DNA of 11,084 bases from assembly GCA_031266955.1 (NCBI GenBank), contig JAISAA010000281.1, positions 1 to 11,084 on the forward strand, written 5' to 3'. Shown one piece after another: positions 1 to 6,251 of this stretch (position 1 is its first letter; the number at the start of each line of letters is the position of its first letter). The DNA comes from Oscillospiraceae bacterium. Its GTDB lineage: Bacteria > Bacillota > Clostridia > Oscillospirales > Oscillospiraceae. Both the position numbers and the translations under genes were made by a program. A model generated the notes under the pieces. It saw nothing but the letters and a program-made list of their open reading frames with translations. It did not search any database and was not told where the DNA came from.

Positions 1-699
1 CGCCGCGCCTGCGACCAGATAATGATCTCGTGCGCCTACGCGAAGCTTAACGTCCGGCTCATCGGCTCGGACCCCGGCGTCACGGCGGCGCACAACGGCG
101 GCACGCATATGCCGTTTGAAGATATGGGCGTACTGCGCTCGATCCCCGGGATAACGCTGATGGACATCACAGACCCCGTTATGCTCGCCGACGTCGTCGC
201 GCAGCTCGCGGGGGACGAGCATTACGGCGTGTACTATCTGCGCTTCCCGCGCAAAAACGCCGCGGCTATCTACGCCGAGGGCTCGTCATTTGAGCTCGGA
301 AAGGGCGTTACGCTGCGCCGCGGCTCGGACGTCACGGTCATCGCCTCCGGTATACTTGTAGAACAGGCGCTGCTCGCCGCCGATATGCTCGCGGCGGACG
401 GCGTTTCGGCGGGCGTCGTCGATATGTTCACGTGGAAGCCCATAGATTCGCAGCTCATTTCCCGCTGCGCGCGTGAGACGGGCGCCATAGTCACGGCTGA
501 AAATCACAATATAACGGGCGGGCTGTTCGCCGCCGTTTCGGAGGCCGCGGCGCGCTTTTCGCCCGTTCCCATTGAGCCCGTCGGCGTCGAGGACGCCTTC
601 GGTCAGGTCGGCGGCGAGGAATATCTGCGGGGCGCGTATTCGCTCACGGCGGAAAAAATCGTCTCGGCAGCGCGCGCCGCGATCGCGAGAAAGGCGTGA
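1..699 (+). CDS. Transketolase, C-terminal subunit (5' end outside window)
   Basis: Frame 1 is open from the first base to a TGA at 697-699, giving 232 residues with no start inside the window; an internal ATG at 22 lies within conserved sequence and is unlikely to be the true start. The stretch GGTHMPFEDMGVLRSIPG, about residues 33-50, is characteristic of the pyrimidine-binding domain of the split transketolases of Firmicutes. It is followed by the typical C-terminal domain (VTVIASGILVEQAL, VVDMFTWKPID, TAENHNITGGL, VEDAFGQVGGEEYL). In this family the subunit pairs with a separate N-terminal subunit to form a thiamine-diphosphate enzyme moving two-carbon units in the non-oxidative pentose phosphate pathway, in the cytoplasm. 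Family members are about 310 residues, so roughly 80 N-terminal residues, including the expected catalytic glutamate, lie upstream. The stop is six bases before mnmE, which suggests co-transcription. Confidence 0.9.
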   Translation, partial: RRACDQIMISCAYAKLNVRLIGSDPGVTAAHNGGTHMPFEDMGVLRSIPGITLMDITDPVMLADVVAQLAGDEHYGVYYLRFPRKNAAAIYAEGSSFELGKGVTLRRGSDVTVIASGILVEQALLAADMLAADGVSAGVVDMFTWKPIDSQLISRCARETGAIVTAENHNITGGLFAAVSEAAARFSPVPIEPVGVEDAFGQVGGEEYLRGAYSLTAEKIVSAARAAIARKA

Positions 700-705
700 G
701 ATATT

Positions 706-2097
706 TTGAAAAACACTAAAATCGGCAAGCCGGATACTATAGTGGCCGTCGCGACGTCGCGGGGCGTTTCCGCTATCGGTGTCATCAGGATAAGCGGCCC
801 GGACGCCGTCGCCGTCGCCGACAGTATTTTCCGCGCGAGGAACGGCAGACCGCTCGCCGAAATGGCGCCCGGAAAGCTTATCCTCGGCCGCGCGCTCGCG
901 TCCGACGGCGGCGTGATCGACGAATGTCTCGCCGTCGTTTCACGCGCGCCGAAAAGCTACACGGGCGAAAATACGGCGGAGCTGCAATGCCACGGCTCCC
1001 CCTCGGCGCTCGCCGAAATTCTCGCCGCCGCGCTGAAAACCGGCGCGCGGACGGCGCAGCCCGGCGAATTCACAAAACGCGCGTTTTTGAACGGGCGCAT
1101 CGACCTTACGCAGGCCGAGGCCGTGATCGATATAATAGAGGCCGAGACCGCGCAGGCGGCAAAGCACGCCGCGGCGCAGCTCGGCGGCTCGATAGGCCGC
1201 ATCGCCGACGCCGGCTATGGCAAGCTGCTCGACATCGCGGCGCATTTTCACGCCGCCGTCGATTATCCCGAGGAGGATATCGACGAGCTCCGCACGGGAG
1301 AGTGCGCGGCGGCGCTTAAAACCCTTGAAGCCTCGCTCCGGGAGCTTTGCGCGACGTATGCGCGCGGAAGGCTTTTGAAGGACGGCGCGCGCGCGGCGAT
1401 AATCGGCAGGCCGAACGCCGGGAAATCGTCCCTGCTCAACGCGCTTTTGGGCTATGACCGCGCGATTGTAACGCCCGCTCCGGGCACGACGCGCGACACC
1501 GTCGAGGAAAAAGCCGTCCTTGCCGGCGCGCTGACCCGGCTTATAGACACAGCCGGTCTGCGCGGCGCGGAAAGTGAGGCCGAGGCCGAGGGTATCTCCC
1601 GCTCCCGCGCGGCGGCTGAAAGCTCCGAGCTCGTGATCGCCGTGTTCGACGGCTCCTCTCCCCTCTCGGACTTAGACGCCGAGACGCTTTCAGAGGCAAA
1701 GAACGCCGCGCGCGCCGTCGCCGCCGTGAATAAATCCGACCTGCCGCGGCTTCTCGACGTTTCGCGTCTCGGCGGCTTTTTGAGCGTCGTCACCGTCTCG
1801 GCAAAAACGGGCGACGGCGTATCCGCGCTCGCGGACGCGATAGCCGCGGCCCTGCCCGCGCCCGACCATGAAACTCCCGCCGGAGAGCTTTTGACAAACG
1901 CCCGTCAAGCCGAGGCCGCGGAACGCGCGGCGGAGTGCGTCGGTCTGGCTTCGCTCGCGCTCGCGCGGGGCGTGACGCCGGACGCGGCGCTCGTCGATAT
2001 TGAGGGAGCTCTCTCCGCCCTCGGCGAGCTCGTGGGCCGAAACGTGCGCGAGGACACAGCCGAGCGCATATTTGCAAGATTCTGCGTCGGCAAGTAG
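706..2097 (+). CDS. mnmE: tRNA uridine-5-carboxymethylaminomethyl(34) synthesis GTPase MnmE
   Basis: The 463-residue protein has normal MnmE length and architecture. An N-terminal formyl-tetrahydrofolate-binding domain (about 8-125, with YTGENTAELQCHGSP) is followed by a helical region split by a G domain. The G domain shows GRPNAGKS at 234-241 (G1), DTAGLR at 281-286 (G3), NKSD at 342-345 (G4) and a VSAKTGDG G5-like segment. The C-terminus is FCVGK, the conserved C-x-G-K end with the catalytic cysteine at 460. With MnmG it installs the cmnm5 group on wobble U34 of certain tRNAs, in the cytoplasm. The start is TTG at 706; an AAAGG-like site in the end of the upstream gene supports it, and the N-terminus (PDTIVAVATSRGVSAIGVIRISG) aligns with the family. 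No mnmG follows, unlike the usual Firmicutes order; a non-coding element comes next. Confidence 0.96.
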   Translation: MKNTKIGKPDTIVAVATSRGVSAIGVIRISGPDAVAVADSIFRARNGRPLAEMAPGKLILGRALASDGGVIDECLAVVSRAPKSYTGENTAELQCHGSPSALAEILAAALKTGARTAQPGEFTKRAFLNGRIDLTQAEAVIDIIEAETAQAAKHAAAQLGGSIGRIADAGYGKLLDIAAHFHAAVDYPEEDIDELRTGECAAALKTLEASLRELCATYARGRLLKDGARAAIIGRPNAGKSSLLNALLGYDRAIVTPAPGTTRDTVEEKAVLAGALTRLIDTAGLRGAESEAEAEGISRSRAAAESSELVIAVFDGSSPLSDLDAETLSEAKNAARAVAAVNKSDLPRLLDVSRLGGFLSVVTVSAKTGDGVSALADAIAAALPAPDHETPAGELLTNARQAEAAERAAECVGLASLALARGVTPDAALVDIEGALSALGELVGRNVREDTAERIFARFCVGK

Positions 2098-2119
2098 GGG
2101 CGACCGCCCTCGGTCGCCC
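2098..2119 (+). repeat. Perfect hairpin directly after the mnmE stop
   Basis: GGGCGACCG (2098-2106) and CGGTCGCCC (2111-2119) form a 9-bp stem with a CCCT loop, beginning at the base after the TAG stop. No T-run follows, so it is a weak candidate for an intrinsic terminator. It may instead be a dispersed REP-like palindrome or protect the mRNA 3' end. Confidence 0.6.
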
Positions 2120-2180
2120 GTTCCGGTGCGGCGTAACGTAATTTCTCCTGTTTGCGCTGTTTTCGCCTGCGCGGCGGGCG

Positions 2181-2208
2181 CCCCCTTTCTTTACGTAAAG
2201 AAAGGGGG
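2181..2208. repeat. 28-nt perfect palindrome
   Basis: CCCCCTTTCTTTAC (2181-2194) is followed directly by its exact reverse complement (2195-2208). It abuts the left arm of the inverted-repeat pair. It could be a terminus of a mobile repeat, a cruciform or a hairpin in RNA. No T-run follows it on the plus strand. Confidence 0.85.
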
Positions 2209-2209
2209 A

Positions 2210-2246
2210 AAAGAACCGCCAAAGGGGTCTCCCCTTTGGAAACCCC
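2210..2246 (+). repeat. Left arm of a long inverted-repeat pair
   Basis: Two blocks here match the right arm exactly in inverted orientation: AAAGAACCGCCAAAG (2210-2224, complement of 2575-2589) and CCCCTTTGGAAACCCC (2231-2246, complement of 2550-2565). The arm also holds its own hairpin, CCAAAGGGG-TCT-CCCCTTTGG (2219-2239). The same sequence in opposite orientation makes both strands read a similar KEPPK...PLWKP peptide, a sign of repeat-derived false ORFs. Confidence 0.85.
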
Positions 2247-2428
2247 AATACGATTGGCTTACGGGGGTTGTTTGCATCAGATAGGCGCGCCGCGGTCATG
2301 TGCGGGCTGTATCGGGGACCGTTGTGCGGTAGCGCTCTGTTGTCAACACGCGAATCGGCGCGTTTTGCTGCCGCCCTGCTGTGCGGGAGGGGCGTAGGGA
2401 TGCGGGACGCGGTGGTGCTTTGCAATCG

Positions 2429-2453
2429 ACGCGGCGCTTCGCGCGCGCCGCGT
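2429..2453. repeat. GC-rich hairpin inside the inverted-repeat interval
   Basis: ACGCGGCGC (2429-2437) and GCGCCGCGT (2445-2453) form a perfect 9-bp stem with a 7-nt loop. A second short stem, CGGCGGG-CTG-CCCGCCG, lies at 2502-2518. They show that the interval between the two long arms is itself strongly structured. No function is assigned. Confidence 0.6.
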
Positions 2454-2549
2454 ACTCGTATCCTCGTCCACACTCACGGTGTAGGCGTCTCGATTCGCCT
2501 GCGGCGGGCTGCCCGCCGAAAAGGCCGCATCCCTCGTCCCCCCTTTGAG

Positions 2550-2592
2550 GGGGTTTCCAAAGGGGGATCTCCCACTTTGGCGGTTCTTTCCC
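2550..2592 (-). repeat. Right arm of the long inverted-repeat pair
   Basis: This is the inverted copy of 2210-2246, with two exact blocks of 16 nt (2550-2565) and 15 nt (2575-2589). The blocks are separated by 9 nt here, against 6 nt in the left arm. It has its own imperfect hairpin (CCAAAGGGGG-ATCT-CCCACTTTGG, 2557-2580). The pair spans about 380 bp, a size compatible with a non-autonomous, MITE-like unit, though no transposase or target duplication was identified. Confidence 0.8.
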
Positions 2593-2627
2593 TGAGAGAG
2601 TGATTGCACGTGCTACGGCACAGGGAA

Positions 2628-2713
2628 CGGCGCGGAACGCGCCGACGTCGCCGCTTTGCGGCGTTACCCGTGCGCGCACGCACGTTTAATCATACACAAC
2701 GGGCATGCCCGTT
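2628..2713. repeat. Cluster of short GC-rich hairpins and palindromes
   Basis: In order: CGGCGCG-GAA-CGCGCCG (2628-2644), CGCCGC-TTT-GCGGCG (2649-2663), the 12-nt palindrome CGTGCGCGCACG (2669-2680) and the 16-nt palindrome AACGGGCATGCCCGTT (2698-2713). The density of perfect inverted repeats in 86 bases is notable, although short GC stems arise easily in GC-rich DNA. No T-run marks any of them as a clear terminator. Confidence 0.6.
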
Positions 2714-2840
2714 TGCCGGCGCCGCGCCGCGCCGCGCAGGCGCATAAAGCACAAGAAATAATGCTCGCAGCGTACGCGGACGTGTGATTTAACGTCGTGC
2801 ACACCGAAAGGCGCGGCACGGCGCCTTCCAAAGCTGATAC

Positions 2841-2870
2841 TTGACAAAGCAGCCCGATAAGGGGTAGAAT
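2841..2870 (+). promoter_or_regulatory. Sigma-70/sigma-A promoter for the esterase-dnaD-loader operon
   Basis: A perfect -35 hexamer TTGACA (2841-2846) is separated by 18 nt from a near-consensus -10 TAGAAT (2865-2870). The expected start of transcription is near 2877, giving a leader of about 36 nt. A strong Shine-Dalgarno AGGAGGA at 2898-2904 lies 8 nt before the ATG at 2913. Confidence 0.8.
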
Positions 2871-2912
2871 ACGGCGAATTATCAAACCAAATAAATTAGG
2901 AGGACTTGAAAA

Positions 2913-3806
2913 ATGATCACATTCAAAATCGAAACGCCGGAGGGTGCAAGCCCGATGGCAATGCCGCGCGGTGTTTTTGCGGGCGCGCGGAGCTTCACAG
3001 ACGTCAGATACTCGGACGCTCACGAGAAAAACCTGTTAGACGTCTATCTGCCGGAAACGGGCGGCGGGCCGTTCCCGGTAATGATTTTTATGCACGGCGG
3101 GGCCTACGTCGGCGGGGACAAGAACGATATGCAGATAGGCGTCGTCGCCGACGCGCTGAACCGCGGCTACGCGCTCGTCAGCGTAGAGCAGCGGCTGCTG
3201 CCGGACGGCCTGTTCCCGTATCCCCTGTTCGATTTCAAGGCGGCGATACGCTTTCTGCGGGCGAACGCGGGCGCGTATATGCTCGATGAAAGCAAATTCG
3301 TGACGTCCGGCGCCTCCGCGGGCGCGTATCACGCCGTTATGGCGGCGGCGACGCAGGATATCCCGGCGTTCGAGGATTTGTCGATGGGCTCCGCGGAGGC
3401 TTCAAGCCGCGTCGCGGCGACAATAGGCTTCTACGGCGTGTATGACCTTATTATGCAATCGAAGTTCACGAACGACGCCCCGCCGATGATGCCCGGCGCG
3501 CCCGTCTTTGACTTCGCGGCGATGTTTTTGGGCGTTGACCCGCGCGAGAAACCGGAGCTCGCCTACTTCGCCGACCCGACAAATTTTGTGACCGGCAAAA
3601 TGCCGCCGACGCTGCTTCAGGCCGGAACGGCGGACGAGGTCGTTCCGACGCCGGCGTCTATCGCGCTCGCCGAACGCATAAGGGCGGTCTGCGGCGACGG
3701 ACGCGTACAGCTCGACCTGCTCGAGGGCGCGGCGCACGGCGACCCCAGGTTCAACGGCAAGGAAAATCAGGACAAAATCTTCGGATGGCTTGAGGGCGTA
3801 TTGTAA
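2913..3806 (+). CDS. Alpha/beta-hydrolase, esterase/lipase (carboxylesterase-like)
   Basis: The 297-residue protein has no signal peptide or membrane segment and is probably cytoplasmic. It shows the hallmarks of the HSL/BD-FAE-like esterase group: the oxyanion-hole motif HGGAYVGG from residue 61, then a conserved core (VSVEQRLLPDGLFPYPLFDFKAAIRFLRANA), the nucleophile elbow GASAGAYHA with Ser135, Asp241 in GTADEVVP, and His275 in GAAHGDPRF, forming a plausible Ser-Asp-His triad. The elbow reads GASAGA rather than the common GDSAGG, within family variation. The likely activity is hydrolysis of a small carboxylic or acetyl ester; the substrate cannot be told from sequence. It has its own promoter and a strong Shine-Dalgarno, and it is followed 23 nt later by the DnaD-domain gene without a visible terminator, so it is probably the first gene of that operon. 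Confidence 0.85.
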   Translation: MITFKIETPEGASPMAMPRGVFAGARSFTDVRYSDAHEKNLLDVYLPETGGGPFPVMIFMHGGAYVGGDKNDMQIGVVADALNRGYALVSVEQRLLPDGLFPYPLFDFKAAIRFLRANAGAYMLDESKFVTSGASAGAYHAVMAAATQDIPAFEDLSMGSAEASSRVAATIGFYGVYDLIMQSKFTNDAPPMMPGAPVFDFAAMFLGVDPREKPELAYFADPTNFVTGKMPPTLLQAGTADEVVPTPASIALAERIRAVCGDGRVQLDLLEGAAHGDPRFNGKENQDKIFGWLEGVL

Positions 3807-3829
3807 GCTCCGCTGTTAAGGATCGGCCT

Positions 3830-4831
3830 ATGGATACAAATTACGTTTCGATACCGGGCTACATAGCCTCAGAGCTGCTTCGGCTCGGGGACGGCGACGC
3901 TGCTTTGCTGTACCTGTTTTTAACGGCGAACGGCGGCGGCGGCGTGCCCGACGACGCGGCGCGGAGCTTCGGCTGGAGCGCCGCGCGGCTGCGCGCGGCC
4001 TCGGATACGCTTCTGACGCTTATAACGGCGGGAGCGCGCGACGGCGGCGGAAACGCCGACGACGCCTCCGCCAAGCTCCCCGACGCCGAGGCTCCGCCCG
4101 CAAAGCCGAGCGCAAAGCGAAGCGCGCTCCGCCGCGACTTCCCCGAGCTGCGCGGCGAGACCGAGCGGAAGCCGTTTCAAGACCTCCTTCAAGAGGTTCA
4201 GAATATGTTCGGGCGCGAGCTGTCCGCCGACGAGCTGATACGCCTGCTCGGCATCTACAACAACTTAAAGCTGCCGCCGGAGGTCATTTTGCAGTTGATA
4301 CGCTACTGTATGACGGACGCGCGGCGGCGCGGCGAGAGCGGCTCTCCCCCGGCGATGCGCTATATCGAAAAAGTCGCTTACACGTGGGAGCGCGAGGGCA
4401 TCTTCTCTCTTGAGGCCGCGGAGCGGTATATAAAAGAGCGCGAGGCGCAGTACACCGAAGCCGGTCTTATCAAAAAAGCGCTTCAAATAAACGGCAGAGA
4501 GCTGACGCTCACCGAAAGCAAATACGTCAAAAGCTGGCTCGCGCTCGGCTTCGGGGCGGATGAGGTCTTGATAGCCTACGACCGCACGGTCACAAAAACA
4601 GGGCAGCTTGCCTGGAGCTATATGGACAAGATCATAAACAACTGGCACGGCAAGGGCTTGCACACGGCGGCGGAAATAACCGAGCGCGACACGAGAGCGG
4701 ATAAGCCTCCGGCGCGGTCAAAATCAGCCGGCAAAGCCCCCGCGCGCGCGGCGCCCGACGGGGATGAATTTGAGCGGATGAAAAGGCTTTTATCCGGTAT
4801 AAGCGGCAAAAATGCCGATAAAGAGGTGTAG
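3830..4831 (+). CDS. DnaD domain-containing replication protein
   Basis: A 333-residue protein. Residues 1-70 resemble the N-terminal winged-helix part of DnaD-like proteins (SIPGYIASELLRLGDGDAALLYLFLTA). A low-complexity, charged linker (about 70-112) follows, then two DnaD-type helical domains: about 116-190 (FQDLLQEVQNMFGRELSADE to AMRYIEKVAYTWEREGI) and about 205-275. The second carries the hallmark Y-x-D-K-I-I-x-x-W motif at 264-272, the DNA-binding signature of DnaD domains. A basic tail follows. In Firmicutes, DnaD/DnaB-type proteins remodel origin DNA and help recruit the helicase loader and the replicative helicase. The ATG at 3830 has an AAGGA site 7 nt upstream. The loader gene follows after five bases, which fits a shared helicase-loading role. 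Its exact role (initiation or restart) is inferred. Confidence 0.9.
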   Translation: MDTNYVSIPGYIASELLRLGDGDAALLYLFLTANGGGGVPDDAARSFGWSAARLRAASDTLLTLITAGARDGGGNADDASAKLPDAEAPPAKPSAKRSALRRDFPELRGETERKPFQDLLQEVQNMFGRELSADELIRLLGIYNNLKLPPEVILQLIRYCMTDARRRGESGSPPAMRYIEKVAYTWEREGIFSLEAAERYIKEREAQYTEAGLIKKALQINGRELTLTESKYVKSWLALGFGADEVLIAYDRTVTKTGQLAWSYMDKIINNWHGKGLHTAAEITERDTRADKPPARSKSAGKAPARAAPDGDEFERMKRLLSGISGKNADKEV

Positions 4832-4836
4832 CCGCG

Positions 4837-5829
4837 ATGGCTCTTGACGGAAAGCTGCTCGCGCAGGCGAGGCAAGCGCTCTCCGAGCGGCGCGGAGCGC
4901 GCGAAGCCCGGCGGAGGGGGCGGGAGCGCGAGGTGTTCGCCCGTTCCCCGCGCGCCGCTCGGCTCAGCGCTGAGCTCGTTTCGGCGATGCGCGGACTGTT
5001 CGCGCTCGCGCTCGACTATGGCGCTCCGGAGAGCTCTGTCGGAGCTTTGGATGCAAAGGGCAAGGCTCTGCGCGCGGAGCTCGGGCGGGAATGCCTCGCG
5101 CTCGGACTGCCGGAGAATTATCTCGACGACGCTCCGCTCTGCGAAAAATGCGGCGACACCGGCTTTATCGGGGCGAAAATCTGCTCCTGCTTAGAGGAGT
5201 TGTATAAAACGGAGCAGAGAAAGGCGCTGTCGAGCTTATTCAAGCTCGGCGGGGAATCCTTCGAGACGTTCCGGATCGAGCTCTACGACGAAACGGACGA
5301 CGCCGGCTACCGCGTGCGCGAGCATATGCAGATGGTTTTCGAGTTCTGCCGGCGGTACGCGCGCGAGTTCGGGCAAGGCTCTTTCAATCTGCTTATGTCC
5401 GGCGCGCCGGGGCTCGGCAAGACGTTTCTGTCCGCCGCTATCGCCCGCGTCGTCGCCGACGGCGGCTGCTCGGTGGTCTACGACACGTTCACGTCGATAT
5501 TCTCCCGGCTGGAGGAAGAAAAATTCTCACGCGATGATGAGGACTCCGCCGAGGCTCGCGGGGAAACCAAGCGTTACCGCGAATGCGAGCTGCTGATCGC
5601 CGACGACCTCGGCGCGGAGCTGACGACCGCTTTCACGACGTCGGCGCTCTATGAGCTCGTCAATACCCGACTGATTACGGGGAGGAAAACCATAATAAGC
5701 ACGAATCTCGACCCCGAAGAGCTTTCACGCAGGTACTCCCCGCAAATTGCGTCCCGGCTTGAGGGCGAGTACAAGATATTGCGCTTTTACGGGCGTGACA
5801 TCAGGCTCAAAAAACGCGACGCCCCATAA
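4837..5829 (+). CDS. DnaC/DnaI-like AAA+ ATPase, putative helicase loader
   Basis: The 330-residue protein has an Arg/Ala-rich helical N-terminus (1-95), then a probable zinc site formed by Cys102, Cys105, Cys116 and Cys118 (CEKCGDTGF...ICSC), as in clostridial DnaI/DnaC proteins. The AAA+ domain has Walker A GAPGLGKT at 189-196, Walker B LLIADDLG with the Asp pair at 256-257, a sensor-1 segment IISTNLDPEEL and a SRLEGEY arginine-finger/sensor-2-like region near the C-terminus. This family loads the replicative DnaB-type helicase onto DNA using ATP. An AGAGGTG site in the end of the upstream gene lies 8 nt before the ATG. An IstB-type transposition ATPase shares the fold, but the DnaD-domain partner and the N-terminal Cys motif favour a chromosomal loader, and no IstA-like transposase is present. 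Confidence 0.9.
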   Translation: MALDGKLLAQARQALSERRGAREARRRGREREVFARSPRAARLSAELVSAMRGLFALALDYGAPESSVGALDAKGKALRAELGRECLALGLPENYLDDAPLCEKCGDTGFIGAKICSCLEELYKTEQRKALSSLFKLGGESFETFRIELYDETDDAGYRVREHMQMVFEFCRRYAREFGQGSFNLLMSGAPGLGKTFLSAAIARVVADGGCSVVYDTFTSIFSRLEEEKFSRDDEDSAEARGETKRYRECELLIADDLGAELTTAFTTSALYELVNTRLITGRKTIISTNLDPEELSRRYSPQIASRLEGEYKILRFYGRDIRLKKRDAP

Positions 5830-5960
5830 AAAGCGCCGCCGCGAAGGTATTATTTTGTCGCAAAAACAGCTTTTATGTCATTTTGATATCATCCGCGTAT
5901 ACGGCTCGTTTCGCGCTGTTATCTCGAATATTCATCGCCGCGTGGATAGGATGAAACTGT

Positions 5961-6000
5961 CGGCCGATTATTTCCCCGGGGAATAATCGCTCCGTTTTCT
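5961..6000 (+). terminator. Probable intrinsic terminator of the dnaD-loader operon
   Basis: GATTATT-T-CCCC and GGGGAATAATC (5966-5988) form a near-perfect stem with one bulged T. It extends outward through CGG (5961-5963) pairing with CCG (5992-5994), and is followed at once by TTTTCT (5995-6000). The stem is less GC-rich than usual and lies 131 nt after the stop codon at 5829. The stem could alternatively be an operator-like palindrome. Confidence 0.5.
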
Positions 6001-6013
6001 GTAGTTCTACACA

Positions 6014-6034
6014 CTATCCACAGGTATATCCACA
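6014..6034 (+). promoter_or_regulatory. Pair of direct DnaA-box-like 9-mers
   Basis: CTATCCACA (6014-6022) and ATATCCACA (6026-6034) each differ from the consensus TTATCCACA only at the first base. They are in the same orientation with a 12-bp period. A third, weaker match, CTATCCACG, lies on the minus strand at 5941-5949. Direct repeats with this spacing are more suggestive than single matches. Whether they bind DnaA is untested. Confidence 0.45.
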
Positions 6035-6251
6035 GCCCGCGCGCGATAAAAGCTGTCCCGGATATCCATTATCGCCCCCGGACAATGTAACGCCGCGGCT
6101 GCTCGGCGCGTATAAAATCCGACCCGATGAATACAATTGGTATATGCGATACGCGTCCGAAACGGCGCGCGCGGCAGACGCGGACGTGCGGGAATCGGGC
6201 GGGCTCAGAGGCCAAAAGAGGCCAAGAAGAGACTAAGAAAGGAATGCAGAC

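Larger units (their letters stand above)
2098..2912. other. Long gene-free, palindrome-rich intergenic region
   Basis: No open frame here has a credible protein family, codon use or ribosome binding site. The frames that exist are read from repeats and are rich in Arg, Ala, Pro and Cys. The region contains the hairpin after mnmE, a 28-nt palindrome, two long inverted-repeat arms with hairpins of their own, GC-rich hairpins at 2429-2453, 2502-2518, 2628-2644 and 2649-2663, palindromes at 2669-2680 and 2698-2713, a short GCCGC repeat at 2721-2737, and finally the promoter of the esterase gene. It looks like one or more non-coding repetitive elements inserted between mnmE and the next operon. 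Confidence 0.7.
5830..6251. other. Intergenic region with AT-rich stretch, terminator and DnaA-box-like sites
   Basis: This 422-base gap separates the replication operon from the flippase gene. It has, in order, an AT-rich stretch at about 5848-5892 (below 35% GC by hand count), a DnaA-box-like 9-mer at 5941-5949 on the minus strand, a stem-loop with T-run at 5961-6000, two direct DnaA-box-like 9-mers at 6014-6034, -10-like hexamers TATAAA (6111-6116) and TACAAT (6132-6137) without good -35 partners, and a 10-nt direct repeat (AGAGGCCAAA-type, 6207-6225) just before the flippase ribosome binding site. I see no credible gene in it. Confidence 0.6.

Noticed and set aside
2000..2284. 94-codon plus-strand frame running from mnmE into the intergenic repeat
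   Set aside because: It starts inside mnmE in another frame and contains the KEPPKGSPLWKP peptide, which the inverted repeat also yields on the other strand; both are repeat-derived.
1790..2473. 227-codon minus-strand frame spanning the mnmE end and the repeat region
   Set aside because: The product is Arg/Pro/Ala-rich and partly read from palindromic repeats, with no family resemblance and no ribosome binding site.
2664..3023. 119-codon minus-strand frame overlapping the esterase promoter and start
   Set aside because: It lies antisense to a strong promoter, a ribosome binding site and a conserved gene start, and its cysteine-rich product resembles no family.
4837..5829. Reading the AAA+ gene as an IstB transposition ATPase of an insertion sequence
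   Set aside because: No IstA-like transposase or terminal repeats flank it, and a DnaD-domain gene sits five bases upstream, which is the clostridial helicase-loader arrangement.
5747..5986. 79-codon plus-strand frame starting inside the loader gene and ending in the gap
   Set aside because: It starts in another frame of the AAA+ gene, lacks a ribosome binding site and continues through a probable terminator stem.
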